From the NCBI RefSeq assembly GCF_000225505.1, contig NZ_BACI01000029.1:1-57182 (forward strand): a stretch of 57,182 nt of DNA, given 5' to 3'. Both the position numbers and the translations under genes were made by a program. Of this stretch, positions 20,153 to 30,704 are shown piece after piece (the first letter of the stretch is position 1; every line of letters starts with the position of its first letter). The stretch comes from Gordonia alkanivorans NBRC 16433. GTDB taxonomy: Bacteria > Actinomycetota > Actinomycetes > Mycobacteriales > Mycobacteriaceae. A model generated the notes under the pieces. It did no database searches. It had not been told where the DNA came from and worked only from the letters and a program-made list of their open reading frames with translations.

Positions 20153-21600
20153 GTACAGGAACGATCACAGGGCATTTCGTGGACGGCGAGATGATCGCCG
20201 GTGCGGTGTCGGACGCCATCGAGGTGGTGAATCCGTCGACCGGTGAGGTCATCGGCCATGCGGCGGAGGCCTCTTCACATGTCGTCGACCATGCGGTTCG
20301 GGCCGCGTCCCGGGCCGGGCGGGACTGGGCCACCACCGCCGTGGCGGAGCGCGCCGAGTACCTGACCAAGTGGGGTGAGAAGCTCGCCGCCGAAGCCGAT
20401 GCCCTCGTCGACCTCACCGTGGACGAACTGGGCCTGCCACCGGCGGTGGCGCGGAACACACAGGTGAACCGCGCGATCGATAGTCTGAAACACCTGCCGG
20501 AGATGGCCGAGACGATCCTCGGTCAGCAGCGGGAAGTCGGCAACTCGCTGGTCGTGCGCGAACCGGCCGGAGTGGTTGCAGCGATCACGGCGTGGAACTT
20601 CCCGCTGAACATGCTCGTCTCGAAGCTGGCTTCCGCGGTCATCATGGGCAACACCGTCGTCGTCAAACCGTCGGAGATCAAGCCGCTGGCGGCGTGGCGC
20701 GCGGTGGAACTGTTGGCCGAGTTGGAGTTTCCGCGCGGCGTCGTCAACGTGGTCGGTGGTCGCGGTCCGACCGTGGGTGCGGCTCTCGTGGACCAGACCG
20801 CGGTCGACGTCATCAGCTTCACAGGGAGCCGGGACGTGGGCAAGGCCATCGTGGCGGTCTCGTCCCGGACGCTGACCCGGTGTGTGCTCGAACTCGGCGG
20901 CAAGAACGCGGCAGTGATCCTCCCGTCCGCCGACCTCGACGAGGCGTTGCCCGCTGTGATCGCGAGTTGCTTCTTCAACAACGGGCAGGTCTGCGGTGCG
21001 CAGACGAGGCTCGTCGTCGAACGGTCCCGACTCGCCGAGGTCGAAGAGCGGATCGCGTCGATCGTCGGTGCGGTGGTGACGGGCCCGGCGCGTGCGTCGG
21101 GAATTACGCTCGGTCCGGTGGTGAGTGCCGCGCAGCATCGTCGGGTGTCGGAGTTCATCGCGTACGGGGAACAGTCCGGGCTCCGAGTGGTCGCCGGTGG
21201 ATCGGGCCGGCCCGCGGGGGTCCCCGACGCCGGATTCTTCGTGCGGCCCACCGTCTTCAGCGAGGTCCCGCCAGATCATCGCCTTGCCAACGAGGAGATC
21301 TTCGGGCCGGTCCTCGTCATCCAGGTCTGTGACGGAGTCGAGGAGATGATCGAGCTCGCGAACGCGACCCGCTACGGGCTGACTGCCTCGGTGTGGGCCG
21401 GCGACGTCGACGAGGCGATCCGCGTCGCACGGCGTATCCAGGCGGGTCAGGTCGTGGTCAACGGCGGGCCGTTCAACCTGCACGCACCCATCGGAGGCTT
21501 CAAGGAATCGGGCATCGGACGTGAGCACGGGCTCGAAGGACTCGCGGAGCTGTCGGAGGTCAAGTCGATCCACCGTCCGCTGACGCAGAACACGAAGTGA
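20149..21600 (+). CDS. aldehyde dehydrogenase family protein
   Basis: A 483-aa NAD(P)-dependent aldehyde dehydrogenase. Visible motifs are the cofactor-binding AITAWNFPLNM, SFTGSRDVG, the general-base Glu in LELGGKNAAV and the nucleophilic Cys in FFNNGQVCGAQ, plus EEIFGPVLVI. TTG at 20149 is chosen: GGAGG lies 10 nt upstream and the codon overlaps the permease stop. Within the island it probably oxidises a semialdehyde made from the imported compound. The specific aldehyde cannot be read from the sequence. Confidence 0.9.
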   Translation: MSTGTITGHFVDGEMIAGAVSDAIEVVNPSTGEVIGHAAEASSHVVDHAVRAASRAGRDWATTAVAERAEYLTKWGEKLAAEADALVDLTVDELGLPPAVARNTQVNRAIDSLKHLPEMAETILGQQREVGNSLVVREPAGVVAAITAWNFPLNMLVSKLASAVIMGNTVVVKPSEIKPLAAWRAVELLAELEFPRGVVNVVGGRGPTVGAALVDQTAVDVISFTGSRDVGKAIVAVSSRTLTRCVLELGGKNAAVILPSADLDEALPAVIASCFFNNGQVCGAQTRLVVERSRLAEVEERIASIVGAVVTGPARASGITLGPVVSAAQHRRVSEFIAYGEQSGLRVVAGGSGRPAGVPDAGFFVRPTVFSEVPPDHRLANEEIFGPVLVIQVCDGVEEMIELANATRYGLTASVWAGDVDEAIRVARRIQAGQVVVNGGPFNLHAPIGGFKESGIGREHGLEGLAELSEVKSIHRPLTQNTK

Positions 21601-21614
21601 GAGGAACGAGAGAC

Positions 21615-22985
21615 ATGGCCGGCCAATCACCCGAGATCGTCGTCCGCGGCGGAACCGTCGTCACCCCTGATGGGCGGTTCGACGCGGACCTGGGTATCCG
21701 TGACGGACGAATCTGTGAGGTGGGTACCGCGGTTCCGCCGGCGCCCACCGAGATCGACGCGCGCGGACTGCTCGTCCTCCCGGGCCTCGTCGACGCACAC
21801 GTGCACTTCCGGGATCCGGGCATGACCTACAAGGAGGACTTCGGCAGTGGGTCCCGGGCGGCCGCGGTCGGAGGCGTGACGACGGTGTTCGACATGCCCA
21901 ACACCGTGCCGCCGGTGTCGACCGCGCAGATCCATGCCGACAAGATCGCCACCGTGGCGCCGAAGGCTCACGTGGACTTCGGGATCTACGGGATGCTGGG
22001 GCAGGCGAACGCGGACGAGATCGCCGGTTTCGCGGCTCAGGGCGCGCCGGGACTCAAACTGTTCATGGGGCAGACGACCGGTGACAACCCGTGCCCCGAC
22101 GACGGGGCGATCTACGCCGGTCTCGTCGAGGCCGCCAAGGCGGGGCTCGTCGTCGGTGTGCACGCGGAGAACAACCCGCTCCTGCAGCAGCTCGCCCGCG
22201 AGTTGCGCGCCCAGGGCCGGACCGACACGAGGGCTCATCTCGAGAGCAGGCCCGACGTCGTGGAGGTCGAGGCGGTCACCCGCATCATCACCCTCGCCGG
22301 GGCCGCCGGCGTCCAGCTGCACATCCATCATCTGTCGACCGAGGCGGGACTGGCCCGGGTCCGGCTGATGCGTGCGCTCGGGCACCGCGTGTCGGTGGAA
22401 ACCCTGGTCGGACATCTGCTGCTCGACGACGAGGCATACGAGGAGTTCGGCAACCTCGTGAAGCTCAACCCGCCGATCCGTCCGCGCGAGAACGTCGACG
22501 CGCTGTGGGCCGGCGTGACCGCGGGAGAAGTGGACATCATCGCCACCGATCACGCACCCCATTCGGTCGAGGAACAGGGGGCCGCGGACGTGTGGTGCGC
22601 CCATGGTGGATGGATCGGCGTGGAGACGATGCTGCCGCTGCTGCTGACGCAGGCCGCGGAGGGACGGCTCTCGGTCAGCGACATCGTTCGTCTCTGCAGC
22701 GCCACGCCGGCCAAACTGTGGCACATCGACGATCGCAAGGGGCATCTGGGAATCGGTGGCGACGCCGACTTCGTCCTCGTCGACGAACACGCCGCCGGAA
22801 CCGTGGTCCAGCAGAAACTTCACTCGATGCACCCGATCACACCGTTCGACGGATGGTCCACGGTAGGTGCGGTTCGCGCGACGTACCTGCGCGGATCTCT
22901 CATCGCCGCCGACGGTGAACCGGTCGGCACACCGAGTGGACGCCAGGTCACACCAATCCGGCACCGAGATCAGCTAGGGGTATAG
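21615..22985 (+). CDS. cyclic amidohydrolase (allantoinase/dihydropyrimidinase/dihydroorotase-like)
   Basis: A 456-aa binuclear-metal cyclic amidohydrolase that opens cyclic amide rings. Ligands are visible: DAHVHFRDPG (two His), the bridging carboxylated Lys in PGLKLFMGQ, HAENN, HIHHLST and the catalytic Asp in IATDHAPHS. The DAHVHFRDPG and FDMPNT signatures place it nearer allantoinase and type-I dihydroorotase than D-hydantoinase. ATG 21615 (MAGQSPEIVV) has GAGAGGAAC upstream; the frame opens at 21597. In this island it is the likely ring-opening step. Substrate (allantoin, hydantoin, dihydropyrimidine) is undecided. Confidence 0.88.
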   Translation: MAGQSPEIVVRGGTVVTPDGRFDADLGIRDGRICEVGTAVPPAPTEIDARGLLVLPGLVDAHVHFRDPGMTYKEDFGSGSRAAAVGGVTTVFDMPNTVPPVSTAQIHADKIATVAPKAHVDFGIYGMLGQANADEIAGFAAQGAPGLKLFMGQTTGDNPCPDDGAIYAGLVEAAKAGLVVGVHAENNPLLQQLARELRAQGRTDTRAHLESRPDVVEVEAVTRIITLAGAAGVQLHIHHLSTEAGLARVRLMRALGHRVSVETLVGHLLLDDEAYEEFGNLVKLNPPIRPRENVDALWAGVTAGEVDIIATDHAPHSVEEQGAADVWCAHGGWIGVETMLPLLLTQAAEGRLSVSDIVRLCSATPAKLWHIDDRKGHLGIGGDADFVLVDEHAAGTVVQQKLHSMHPITPFDGWSTVGAVRATYLRGSLIAADGEPVGTPSGRQVTPIRHRDQLGV

Positions 22986-23855
22986 ATGAGCATCATCGGA
23001 AAGACAGACGTGGTCGCCGAGGCCGTGGCCGCCTGCCTGGAGAACGAACTGAGTGTGGCTGTCGTGAAGTCGAATGTCGCACGCACAGTTGACGTTCTGG
23101 CTCTCGGTACCACCGCTGGTCGCGCCGCCAAGTCGCAGATGCTCGACGCGGCGCTGGCCGGGCAGAACCTGAGCATCGCCACGACCGACGTCACAACCGT
23201 TCCGGGCGAGGCGTTCGTCGAGCCGACGTGGGTTCTGGGCCTGGTGCTCAGCCCCTTCAAAGCCGAAGTAGGGGCCCATGCCAACAGGCTGACTCCGTCG
23301 GCCGCACGGACCGGAATCGTCGACACGCTGCTTCGGACCAGCACCGGCGTCGTCGGCCTGAACTCCAACTCGTGGGCGCTCGCCGCCGCCGGTGAGGTGC
23401 TGCTCCGCGGACTCGATCGTCCCCGGATCCTCGTGCTCGGGACAGGCGGGACGACCCACTCGGCGCTGCTCGGACTCGCGAGGGCGCATCCGGATGCGGA
23501 GCTGTTCGTCAGCGGGCGCCGCCCCGAGGCGACCTGCCGACTCGCCGAACGGTACGGCGTCACCGCCGTCGCACCCGCGGACACCGCCGAGGTGGAGCCG
23601 TCGGTGGTGATCAACGCGACCACCTGGGGTGAGACCGATGAATCGGAGGCGTCGCCCTTCGGTTTTCCGGCAGGGGAGCTCTTCGCACCCGGACGTATCC
23701 TGTTCGACCTCAACAACCGGCACAGTGCGTTGCAGATTCAGGCACTGGCGGCGGGCTGTGCTGTGATGTCAGGGACTTTGATGCAACGGATCACGCATGC
23801 CTGCCGGGCGGCCGGCGCAGCGTGGGCGCTCGACCAGCAGGCGAAAGGGGAGTGA
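22986..23855 (+). CDS. shikimate dehydrogenase-like (AroE-family) oxidoreductase
   Basis: A 289-aa protein with a Rossmann C-terminal half of the AroE type: ILVLGTGGTTHSALLGLA for nucleotide binding, then VVINATTWGETD, LFDLNNRHSAL and an AroE-like C-terminal helix (HACRAAGAAWALDQQ). The N-terminal substrate domain is present but diverged. It starts directly after the stop of the cyclic amidohydrolase gene. Its position among N-heterocycle genes argues against a role in aromatic amino-acid synthesis; it may reduce or oxidise a ring-opened intermediate. No family name beyond AroE-like is justified. Confidence 0.75.
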   Translation: MSIIGKTDVVAEAVAACLENELSVAVVKSNVARTVDVLALGTTAGRAAKSQMLDAALAGQNLSIATTDVTTVPGEAFVEPTWVLGLVLSPFKAEVGAHANRLTPSAARTGIVDTLLRTSTGVVGLNSNSWALAAAGEVLLRGLDRPRILVLGTGGTTHSALLGLARAHPDAELFVSGRRPEATCRLAERYGVTAVAPADTAEVEPSVVINATTWGETDESEASPFGFPAGELFAPGRILFDLNNRHSALQIQALAAGCAVMSGTLMQRITHACRAAGAAWALDQQAKGE

Positions 23856-23858
23856 GGC

Positions 23859-24548
23859 ATGGTCAGCGGCGGTGACGACGAGGTCCTGTCCGCCAACGCC
23901 CGGGTCTACCGGTATCTCCGTCAGGCGATCATCTGCGGGAAGATCGCGGCCGGAACGCGGATCATCGAAGAGCAGATCGCGGAGAACCTCGCGGTCAGTA
24001 GAACCCCGGTTCGGGAGGCGCTCCAGCGTCTTCGCAGTGAGGGGCTGCTGGTCCGTATCCGACGCGGCCAGCTCGAGGTCGTCCGGATCGACGAGGCCGA
24101 GCGCAACGAACTGCACATGCTTCGGGTCGCCGTCGACGAGGTGGTGGCACGGTTGTTGACCCGGAAGGCCGACACCGTCGAGTGGGACAAGCTCTATTCG
24201 CTCCTTGAACCTCTCGGCGAAGCCGCGACCGTGCACGGCATCCGATCGCCCGAGTATTCCTTGGCGCACCTCGACCTCCACACAGCGATCAACGAGGCCG
24301 CATTCACCCGTGCCCGCGGGGTGGCCCTCGGCGGCAGTCCGGGCGCCTATCAGACCGACGACTACGTCCAGCAGGACGGCTACGAGCCCGTGGCCCAGCA
24401 CCGAACCCTGCTCGATGATCTCAGCAGTGGTGACGAGAATCGGGCGGTCACCGCCATGTACACCCATGCGCTTCGTGGCCGGCCGTCGCAGGACGGCACG
24501 GACCTACGCAACATCGAGCTCGCTTTTCGCGAAGGACGGACCTCATGA
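23859..24548 (+). CDS. GntR-family transcriptional regulator (FCD subfamily)
   Basis: A 229-aa regulator with an N-terminal winged helix (FLRQAI-like YLRQAIICGKIAAGTRI, ENLAVSRTPVREALQRLR) and a helical FCD-type ligand domain (ERNELHMLRVAVDEVVARLL, HLDLHTAINEAA). It is embedded in the operon and its stop overlaps the next start (ATGA). It probably senses a pathway intermediate and controls the island through the CATACA-type sites upstream of 14178 and 15609. Confidence 0.9.
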   Translation: MVSGGDDEVLSANARVYRYLRQAIICGKIAAGTRIIEEQIAENLAVSRTPVREALQRLRSEGLLVRIRRGQLEVVRIDEAERNELHMLRVAVDEVVARLLTRKADTVEWDKLYSLLEPLGEAATVHGIRSPEYSLAHLDLHTAINEAAFTRARGVALGGSPGAYQTDDYVQQDGYEPVAQHRTLLDDLSSGDENRAVTAMYTHALRGRPSQDGTDLRNIELAFREGRTS

Positions 24549-25015
24549 CCGACGACCTCACGCCACTCGGCAACCTGATGCCGGGACCGGGTCAGACAGT
24601 GCGGATGTTCGTCAACGGACAGGCCATGCGCGGCGGCGAGATCCACGACGCATTCGCCGGTACCGCGACGTTCCTGGGCGAGGTGTCCACCGCACCCGAT
24701 TACGCCTTCTTCTCCTGCCGGGACGAGTTTCCGGGCCTGTACCCCGTCGAGGTCGGCGGATGGTCCGTGCCGGGAGAGCTCTACGCCGTCGACTACGAGG
24801 TGCTGCGGAGCCGACTGTTACCCGCTGAGCCGGTCGAGCTGGAACTGGGCGTCATCCGGCTGCAGGACGGATCAGGAGCCCTGGCCATGAAGTATCGGGA
24901 CGTCGTACTGGAAGATCCGGAACGGAACGGGCTCGCGGTGATCACCCCCGGTACCGGCTGGCGTATCCATCTCGGGTCGCGCGCGCAGCAGGCCGTGGAG
25001 AACCACGCACCATGA
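24545..25015 (+). CDS. stand-alone allophanate hydrolase C-terminal-domain-like protein
   Basis: A 156-aa protein matching the C-terminal domain of allophanate hydrolase (AtzF/DUR1,2 type), without the amidase domain: TVRMFVNGQAMRGG, DAFAGTATFLGEVSTAP, RDEFPGLYPVEVGGWSVPGE, LLPAEPVELELGVI. That domain has a γ-glutamylcyclotransferase-like fold. No linked amidase gene is in the window. It overlaps the GntR gene and the Ggt-family gene (ATGA both times), so the pair is made together. The function of free-standing copies is not established. Confidence 0.82.
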   Translation: MTDDLTPLGNLMPGPGQTVRMFVNGQAMRGGEIHDAFAGTATFLGEVSTAPDYAFFSCRDEFPGLYPVEVGGWSVPGELYAVDYEVLRSRLLPAEPVELELGVIRLQDGSGALAMKYRDVVLEDPERNGLAVITPGTGWRIHLGSRAQQAVENHAP

Positions 25016-26679
25016 CGGAGGCGTCCGCGGCGGTCACCTCGGATACCACGACCGGCCAGACCTCGGCTGTCGCCGGCGCGTACGCGGTGTCGACCCCTCA
25101 CGCGGCCGCGTCCGAGGCGGCTGTCGATGTGCTGGCCAAGGGTGGCAACGCCGTCGACGCGGCCGTCGCCGCTGCCGCCGTCTGCGTTGTCGTGCAACCA
25201 TTTTCGAGCAGCCTCGCCGGCGTCGGATGGGCTACGGTGCACGACGCGGCCACCGGCCTGACCGAAGTGCTCGAGTGCTGTGGAACGGTCCCGCTGGGTC
25301 TCGATCCCGCCGCGCTGCCCGTCGATGACACCGGCATGTGCGATGTGGCGGAACTGGAGAGGACCCGGCGACTGCTCCTCGCCGGTCTGACACCGGCGCT
25401 GGCGATCGGCTGGGCAGAGCTCGTCGCGCGGAAAGGTACCTGGCCGGTGGATCGCGTCCTGACGTACGCGATCGAACTCGCTGCTGAGGGCTGCACGGTG
25501 TCGCCGTTGCTCGGCGCGATGCTGTCCAAGTTCGTCGATCGCCTCGAGAGATGGCCGTCGAGTAGGTCGGTGTTCTTCCGCGACGGCAAGCCGCTCGCCG
25601 CCGGTGATCTGCTCGTGCAGAGCGATCTCGCCGACACGCTGACCCGCCTGTCCGATAACGGACCTGACGAGTTCCGCACCGGCACGACCGCTGAGGCGGT
25701 CGCACGCTTCTACACCGACAACGGCGGCGTGGTGGGCGCCGATGACCTGAGAGGGCAATGCCCACAATGGCATCCGGCGCTCACGACCTCGTACCGCGGC
25801 TGGGAGATCCACGCTGCGCCGGGGCCACTCGGTGACGTGTCGTTCGCCTCGGGTCTGAACGTGCTCGAGCAATGGCCTCCTTTCAGGTCGCCGGACGACC
25901 CGGAGTACGTCCATGTGAGCGTCGAGTCGGCGAAACTCGTTGCCCGGGAACGCGCCCGGTACATCGGCGACCGAACCCCTCCAGAGACGGTGGCCTGGCT
26001 CCTCGATGAGTCGCACACCGAGTCGCTCCGTTCGCAGATATCCGACCGGGCGAAGCCGATCGCCGCCGACCTCTCCGCCGGCGACACGATCACCCTGTGT
26101 GTCGTCGACGCCGCGGGCAACGCGGTCAACCTGATGCAGACGGTCGGTGGGATCTTCGGGACCGGAGCGGTCGTGCCCGGCACCGGGATGCTGACCAACA
26201 CCAGTGCGTCGTTCAGCTACCCACGCAACTGCGGGTTCAACGACATCCGGCCCGGTGGCAAGTTGGAGCAGAACCCGTGCCTGCCCGTGGTGTTCGACGC
26301 GGACGGAAAGGTGCGACTGGTGGTCGGGAGCCCCGGGGGAAAGACCCGGGTGGAGACGGTTCGGCAGATGCTGGTGAACGTGCTCGATTTCGGGATGACG
26401 TTGGACGACGCGGTGAACGCGCCGAGGTTCTTGCGTGGTTCCGACGGGCGGAGTGTTCTCTTCGAGGCGGCGACCCCACCGTCAGACAGGCTCGTCGCCG
26501 CACTTCGGTCGCGCGGTCACGAGGTCGTGATGTCCGACGACACCTTCGGTACAGGTCAGGCCGTCGAGGTCGATCCGGTGTCCGGACTTCGACGGGGAGG
26601 GGCCGACCGCCGGCTCGAGTCGGTGGCCTTGGCCGGCTCGGTGCCCGACCGAGATGGTGACCTACTGCGGAGTGAGTAG
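25012..26679 (+). CDS. γ-glutamyltransferase-family Ntn hydrolase (possibly oxamate amidohydrolase-like)
   Basis: A 555-aa member of the Ggt family of self-processing N-terminal-nucleophile hydrolases. The nucleophile is Thr359 in GDTITLCVVDAAGNAV, aligning with TTHYSVVD of classical Ggt, and oxyanion-region glycines are present (SPGGKTRVETV). There is no signal peptide, unlike periplasmic γ-glutamyltransferases, so it is likely cytoplasmic. In Klebsiella the related HpxW is an oxamate amidohydrolase in purine/allantoin use; a similar amidase role fits this island better than glutathione breakdown. The second TTH motif His is replaced, which supports a non-classical substrate. Confidence 0.82.
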   Translation: MTEASAAVTSDTTTGQTSAVAGAYAVSTPHAAASEAAVDVLAKGGNAVDAAVAAAAVCVVVQPFSSSLAGVGWATVHDAATGLTEVLECCGTVPLGLDPAALPVDDTGMCDVAELERTRRLLLAGLTPALAIGWAELVARKGTWPVDRVLTYAIELAAEGCTVSPLLGAMLSKFVDRLERWPSSRSVFFRDGKPLAAGDLLVQSDLADTLTRLSDNGPDEFRTGTTAEAVARFYTDNGGVVGADDLRGQCPQWHPALTTSYRGWEIHAAPGPLGDVSFASGLNVLEQWPPFRSPDDPEYVHVSVESAKLVARERARYIGDRTPPETVAWLLDESHTESLRSQISDRAKPIAADLSAGDTITLCVVDAAGNAVNLMQTVGGIFGTGAVVPGTGMLTNTSASFSYPRNCGFNDIRPGGKLEQNPCLPVVFDADGKVRLVVGSPGGKTRVETVRQMLVNVLDFGMTLDDAVNAPRFLRGSDGRSVLFEAATPPSDRLVAALRSRGHEVVMSDDTFGTGQAVEVDPVSGLRRGGADRRLESVALAGSVPDRDGDLLRSE

Positions 26680-26725
26680 GCGGCGGCATACCGCAGTCCT
26701 GGTACGACGGGTCCGCCGTTCGTGC

Positions 26726-27308
26726 TCAGTCGAAGTACGACGCGTACTCGCTGTAGGGCACTTGACCGTTGGGGCTGGCCTTGATCGCAGCGGCCACCGC
26801 CGGCGGGATGGGTGCCCAGTAGGCGGGCATCGCGGCGGCGAGTGACGGCTTGACGACGTAGAGCAGTGCGAAGTTCACAATCCAGAGCGGCGGCGCCATC
26901 GACATGCCGACGGTACTGGTCACGCTGGCCTTGGTGTTGGTCACCAACTGTGCGGCGCCCGACATCTGTTCTGCGACAAAGCCGAACGGGACCTCGATCG
27001 TGTAGGCCGACCGGTAGAGCGTCAGCAGGGTGTCGGTCGCCCCGTTGTCGCGCAGCCACGTGCCGACGTACCCGCCGGGGGGCGATCAGCGAATTGACTT
27101 GTCGCGTAGGCGCACTCGCGTTCGCGGGACTCTGCAGCATGCCCTGTTTGTTCACGTACAGGCCGTAGCTTCCGACAACGGAGTTGCCGAACATCGGGCG
27201 ACCGGTGGTGTTGGTCAAGATGATCAGGCAGGCGTCGATGATCTTCGCGGCGTCACGGCTGCCGCCGATCCCGCCACCGCTCAAGAAGGCTCGGTATTGC
27301 TGAGGGTC
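26726..27308 (-). pseudogene. frameshifted, N-truncated gene for an uncharacterised protein
   Basis: Two minus-strand frames join into one coherent protein of about 190 residues: the first part contains KIIDACLIILTNTTGRPMF and SYGLYVNKQGML, the second VGTWLRDNGATDTLLTLY and ends YSEYASYFD. They are separated by one extra base at a run of six G (27077-27082). No usable start lies before the text begins: the 5' end runs into the gdhA terminator hairpin. I do not recognise the family. Hydrophobic stretches near the end (PPLWIVNFALLYVV) suggest membrane or surface association. Confidence 0.6.
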
Positions 27309-27310
27309 CG

Positions 27311-27366
27311 CTGAAAGCCGTATGACGTCGTACCCGGAAACCGGGCACAACGTCATACGGATTCAG
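27311..27366. terminator. gdhA transcription terminator
   Basis: A 20-bp stem with two G-U-tolerated mismatches: left arm 27318-27337 (CCGTATGACGTCGTACCCGG), loop AAA, right arm 27341-27360; outer CTGAA/TTCAG (27311-27315, 27362-27366) can extend it past a small bulge. It begins 14 bp after the gdhA stop on the minus strand. Confidence 0.85.
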
Positions 27367-27379
27367 AGCGGGTGGCGGC

Positions 27380-29468
<2,089 letters not shown>

Positions 29469-29474
29469 GCTGCG

Positions 29475-29960
29475 TCAGAGAAGCTCGATCCGGTGGTCTT
29501 TCACCGCTACCGTGCTCTCCTGCCCGTTGGGCAGCCGATAGGTCCGAACATCGCCGACGTCGGCGCCCAGCACCGCACGTCCGAGCGGTGAGTCGGGTGA
29601 ACAGACGTCCATCCCCACCAGGGCATACTGCTCCGGAGGTCCCACCAGGAAGGTGGTGACGTCGGTCGGATCGTCATCGAAGACGACCGTGACGACCGAG
29701 CCGACCTGCACCGTGCCGTCCGCTGCCGGTTCGGCGTCTGCCGTGGACAGGGCGGCATACAGCTGTGCGAGATGCCGGTCGAGGGTCTCGAGGCGCGCCA
29801 GGGCGCGGTGGTAGGCGTCGTTGTTGTCCAGATCGCCGGCGGCGCGGTGATCGAGGACCTCGGCACTGACGACGGCTCGATCGCGGATCTCGGCGGCCAG
29901 TTCGCGCTCCAGCAGATGTCGGGTCAGGCGGGCCCTCGGGGCAGGTGTTGCGGTGGTCAT
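29475..29960 (-). CDS. GreA/GreB-family transcription elongation factor-like protein
   Basis: A 161-aa protein with the GreA architecture: an N-terminal coiled-coil hairpin (residues ~10-75) and a C-terminal FKBP-like domain (SVVTVVFDDDPTDVTTF, CSPDSPLGRAVLGADVGD). The tip, which in GreA reads DLSENAEY and carries two acidic residues that stimulate RNA cleavage, is here DLDNNDAYHRA: the first Asp remains, the Glu is Asn and the next acidic is shifted. It may therefore bind the RNA polymerase secondary channel without normal cleavage stimulation, as in some mycobacterial paralogues. The ATG has GAGGAAG upstream. Confidence 0.8.
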   Translation of the reverse strand: MTTATPAPRARLTRHLLERELAAEIRDRAVVSAEVLDHRAAGDLDNNDAYHRALARLETLDRHLAQLYAALSTADAEPAADGTVQVGSVVTVVFDDDPTDVTTFLVGPPEQYALVGMDVCSPDSPLGRAVLGADVGDVRTYRLPNGQESTVAVKDHRIELL

Positions 29961-30005
29961 CGTTGCTTCCTCTGCTTCAGTGGCAAGAGAGTGTTGACGT
30001 CCCGG

Positions 30006-30482
30006 TCAGGACGTCGCGATCAGGGGCCTCGCGCGGAGCTCGAGCATCGGATGGCGTGCCGCGATCTCCGCACGCGCGATGTGGTCCAGGTCGGTGCTGA
30101 GGGTCAGAATCCAGGGCACCGACTCGGCTGCCCCGCCCGCGGGCGATCCGACCCCCGAACTCGAGTCCCACGGATCGAGCTCGAGATCGCCGAGAATGTC
30201 CCGCGACAGGCTTTCCAACTTCGATGCGGTGAGCCGGCCCGACGGATCCGCGAACGCGAAACAGGCGTCCTTGCCCACCGGCACGCCGAAGTCGTCGACA
30301 TCGTTTTCCCGATGCCACTGCCGGCGCAGGAGCAGAGAGTCGGAATCCTCGACGACAAGCGAAGACTTCACCGATTTCGGAAAAGCGTTGAATGCGCGCG
30401 ACGACGCCTGGTCGAGAAATTTCCTCACCCGACTCTTCGATGCGCAGACTCGGATACGACATTCCATGACAACCGCTTGCAC
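30006..30482 (-). CDS. uncharacterised 158-aa protein
   Basis: Begins with GTG at 30482, seven bases after a good AGGGAGAG ribosome site; a longer frame to 30686 would run through the promoter. The first half is basic (CASKSRVRKFLDQASSRAF), the middle contains DDFGVPVGKDACFAFADPSG and the C-terminal half is acidic then helical (ESLSRDILGDLELDPWD, DLDHIARAEIAARHP). No family was recognised. It is transcribed away from a symmetric divergent promoter shared with the small basic gene at 30705, which suggests co-regulation of the two sides. Confidence 0.55.
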   Translation of the reverse strand: MQAVVMECRIRVCASKSRVRKFLDQASSRAFNAFPKSVKSSLVVEDSDSLLLRRQWHRENDVDDFGVPVGKDACFAFADPSGRLTASKLESLSRDILGDLELDPWDSSSGVGSPAGGAAESVPWILTLSTDLDHIARAEIAARHPMLELRARPLIATS

Positions 30483-30531
30483 GGCGACTCTCCCTTTCAC
30501 TGAAAACCGGCCTGTCGGGCCGGTGTCACGG

Positions 30532-30649
30532 ACTCTAGCCGAAAAAAATATAAAAGCCAGTCGGCGCCGACCCAGGGCGAACGGTCTGTGAGATCTGCTG
30601 TTCAGCAGCAGATTCGGCGACTGGACTTTTATTTTTTCTGGGCTATGGT
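30532..30649. promoter_or_regulatory. symmetric divergent promoter within an imperfect inverted repeat
   Basis: Two arms (about 30534-30570 and 30611-30647) share AGCC-GAAAAAA..TAAAAG.CCAGTC..GCCGA in opposite orientation. Each arm carries a promoter of the same geometry: minus strand TGGCTT (30554-30559), 16 bp, TAGAGT (30532-30537); plus strand TGGACT (30622-30627), 16 bp, TATGGT (30644-30649). Starts of the flanking genes are 50 and 56 bp from the -10 boxes. The centre has a further CTGCTG-TT-CAGCAG repeat. Promoter strength is inferred only. Confidence 0.5.
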
Positions 30650-30704
30650 CACGGAGGTGAGTGGGTGCCCAACCCCACTTCATCATTCATGTCAGCGAGG
30701 AATC

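Noticed and set aside
27308..27356. Start of the frameshifted gene at MTLCPVSGYDV
   Set aside because: Those codons lie in the gdhA terminator hairpin, so the apparent N-terminus is not coding.
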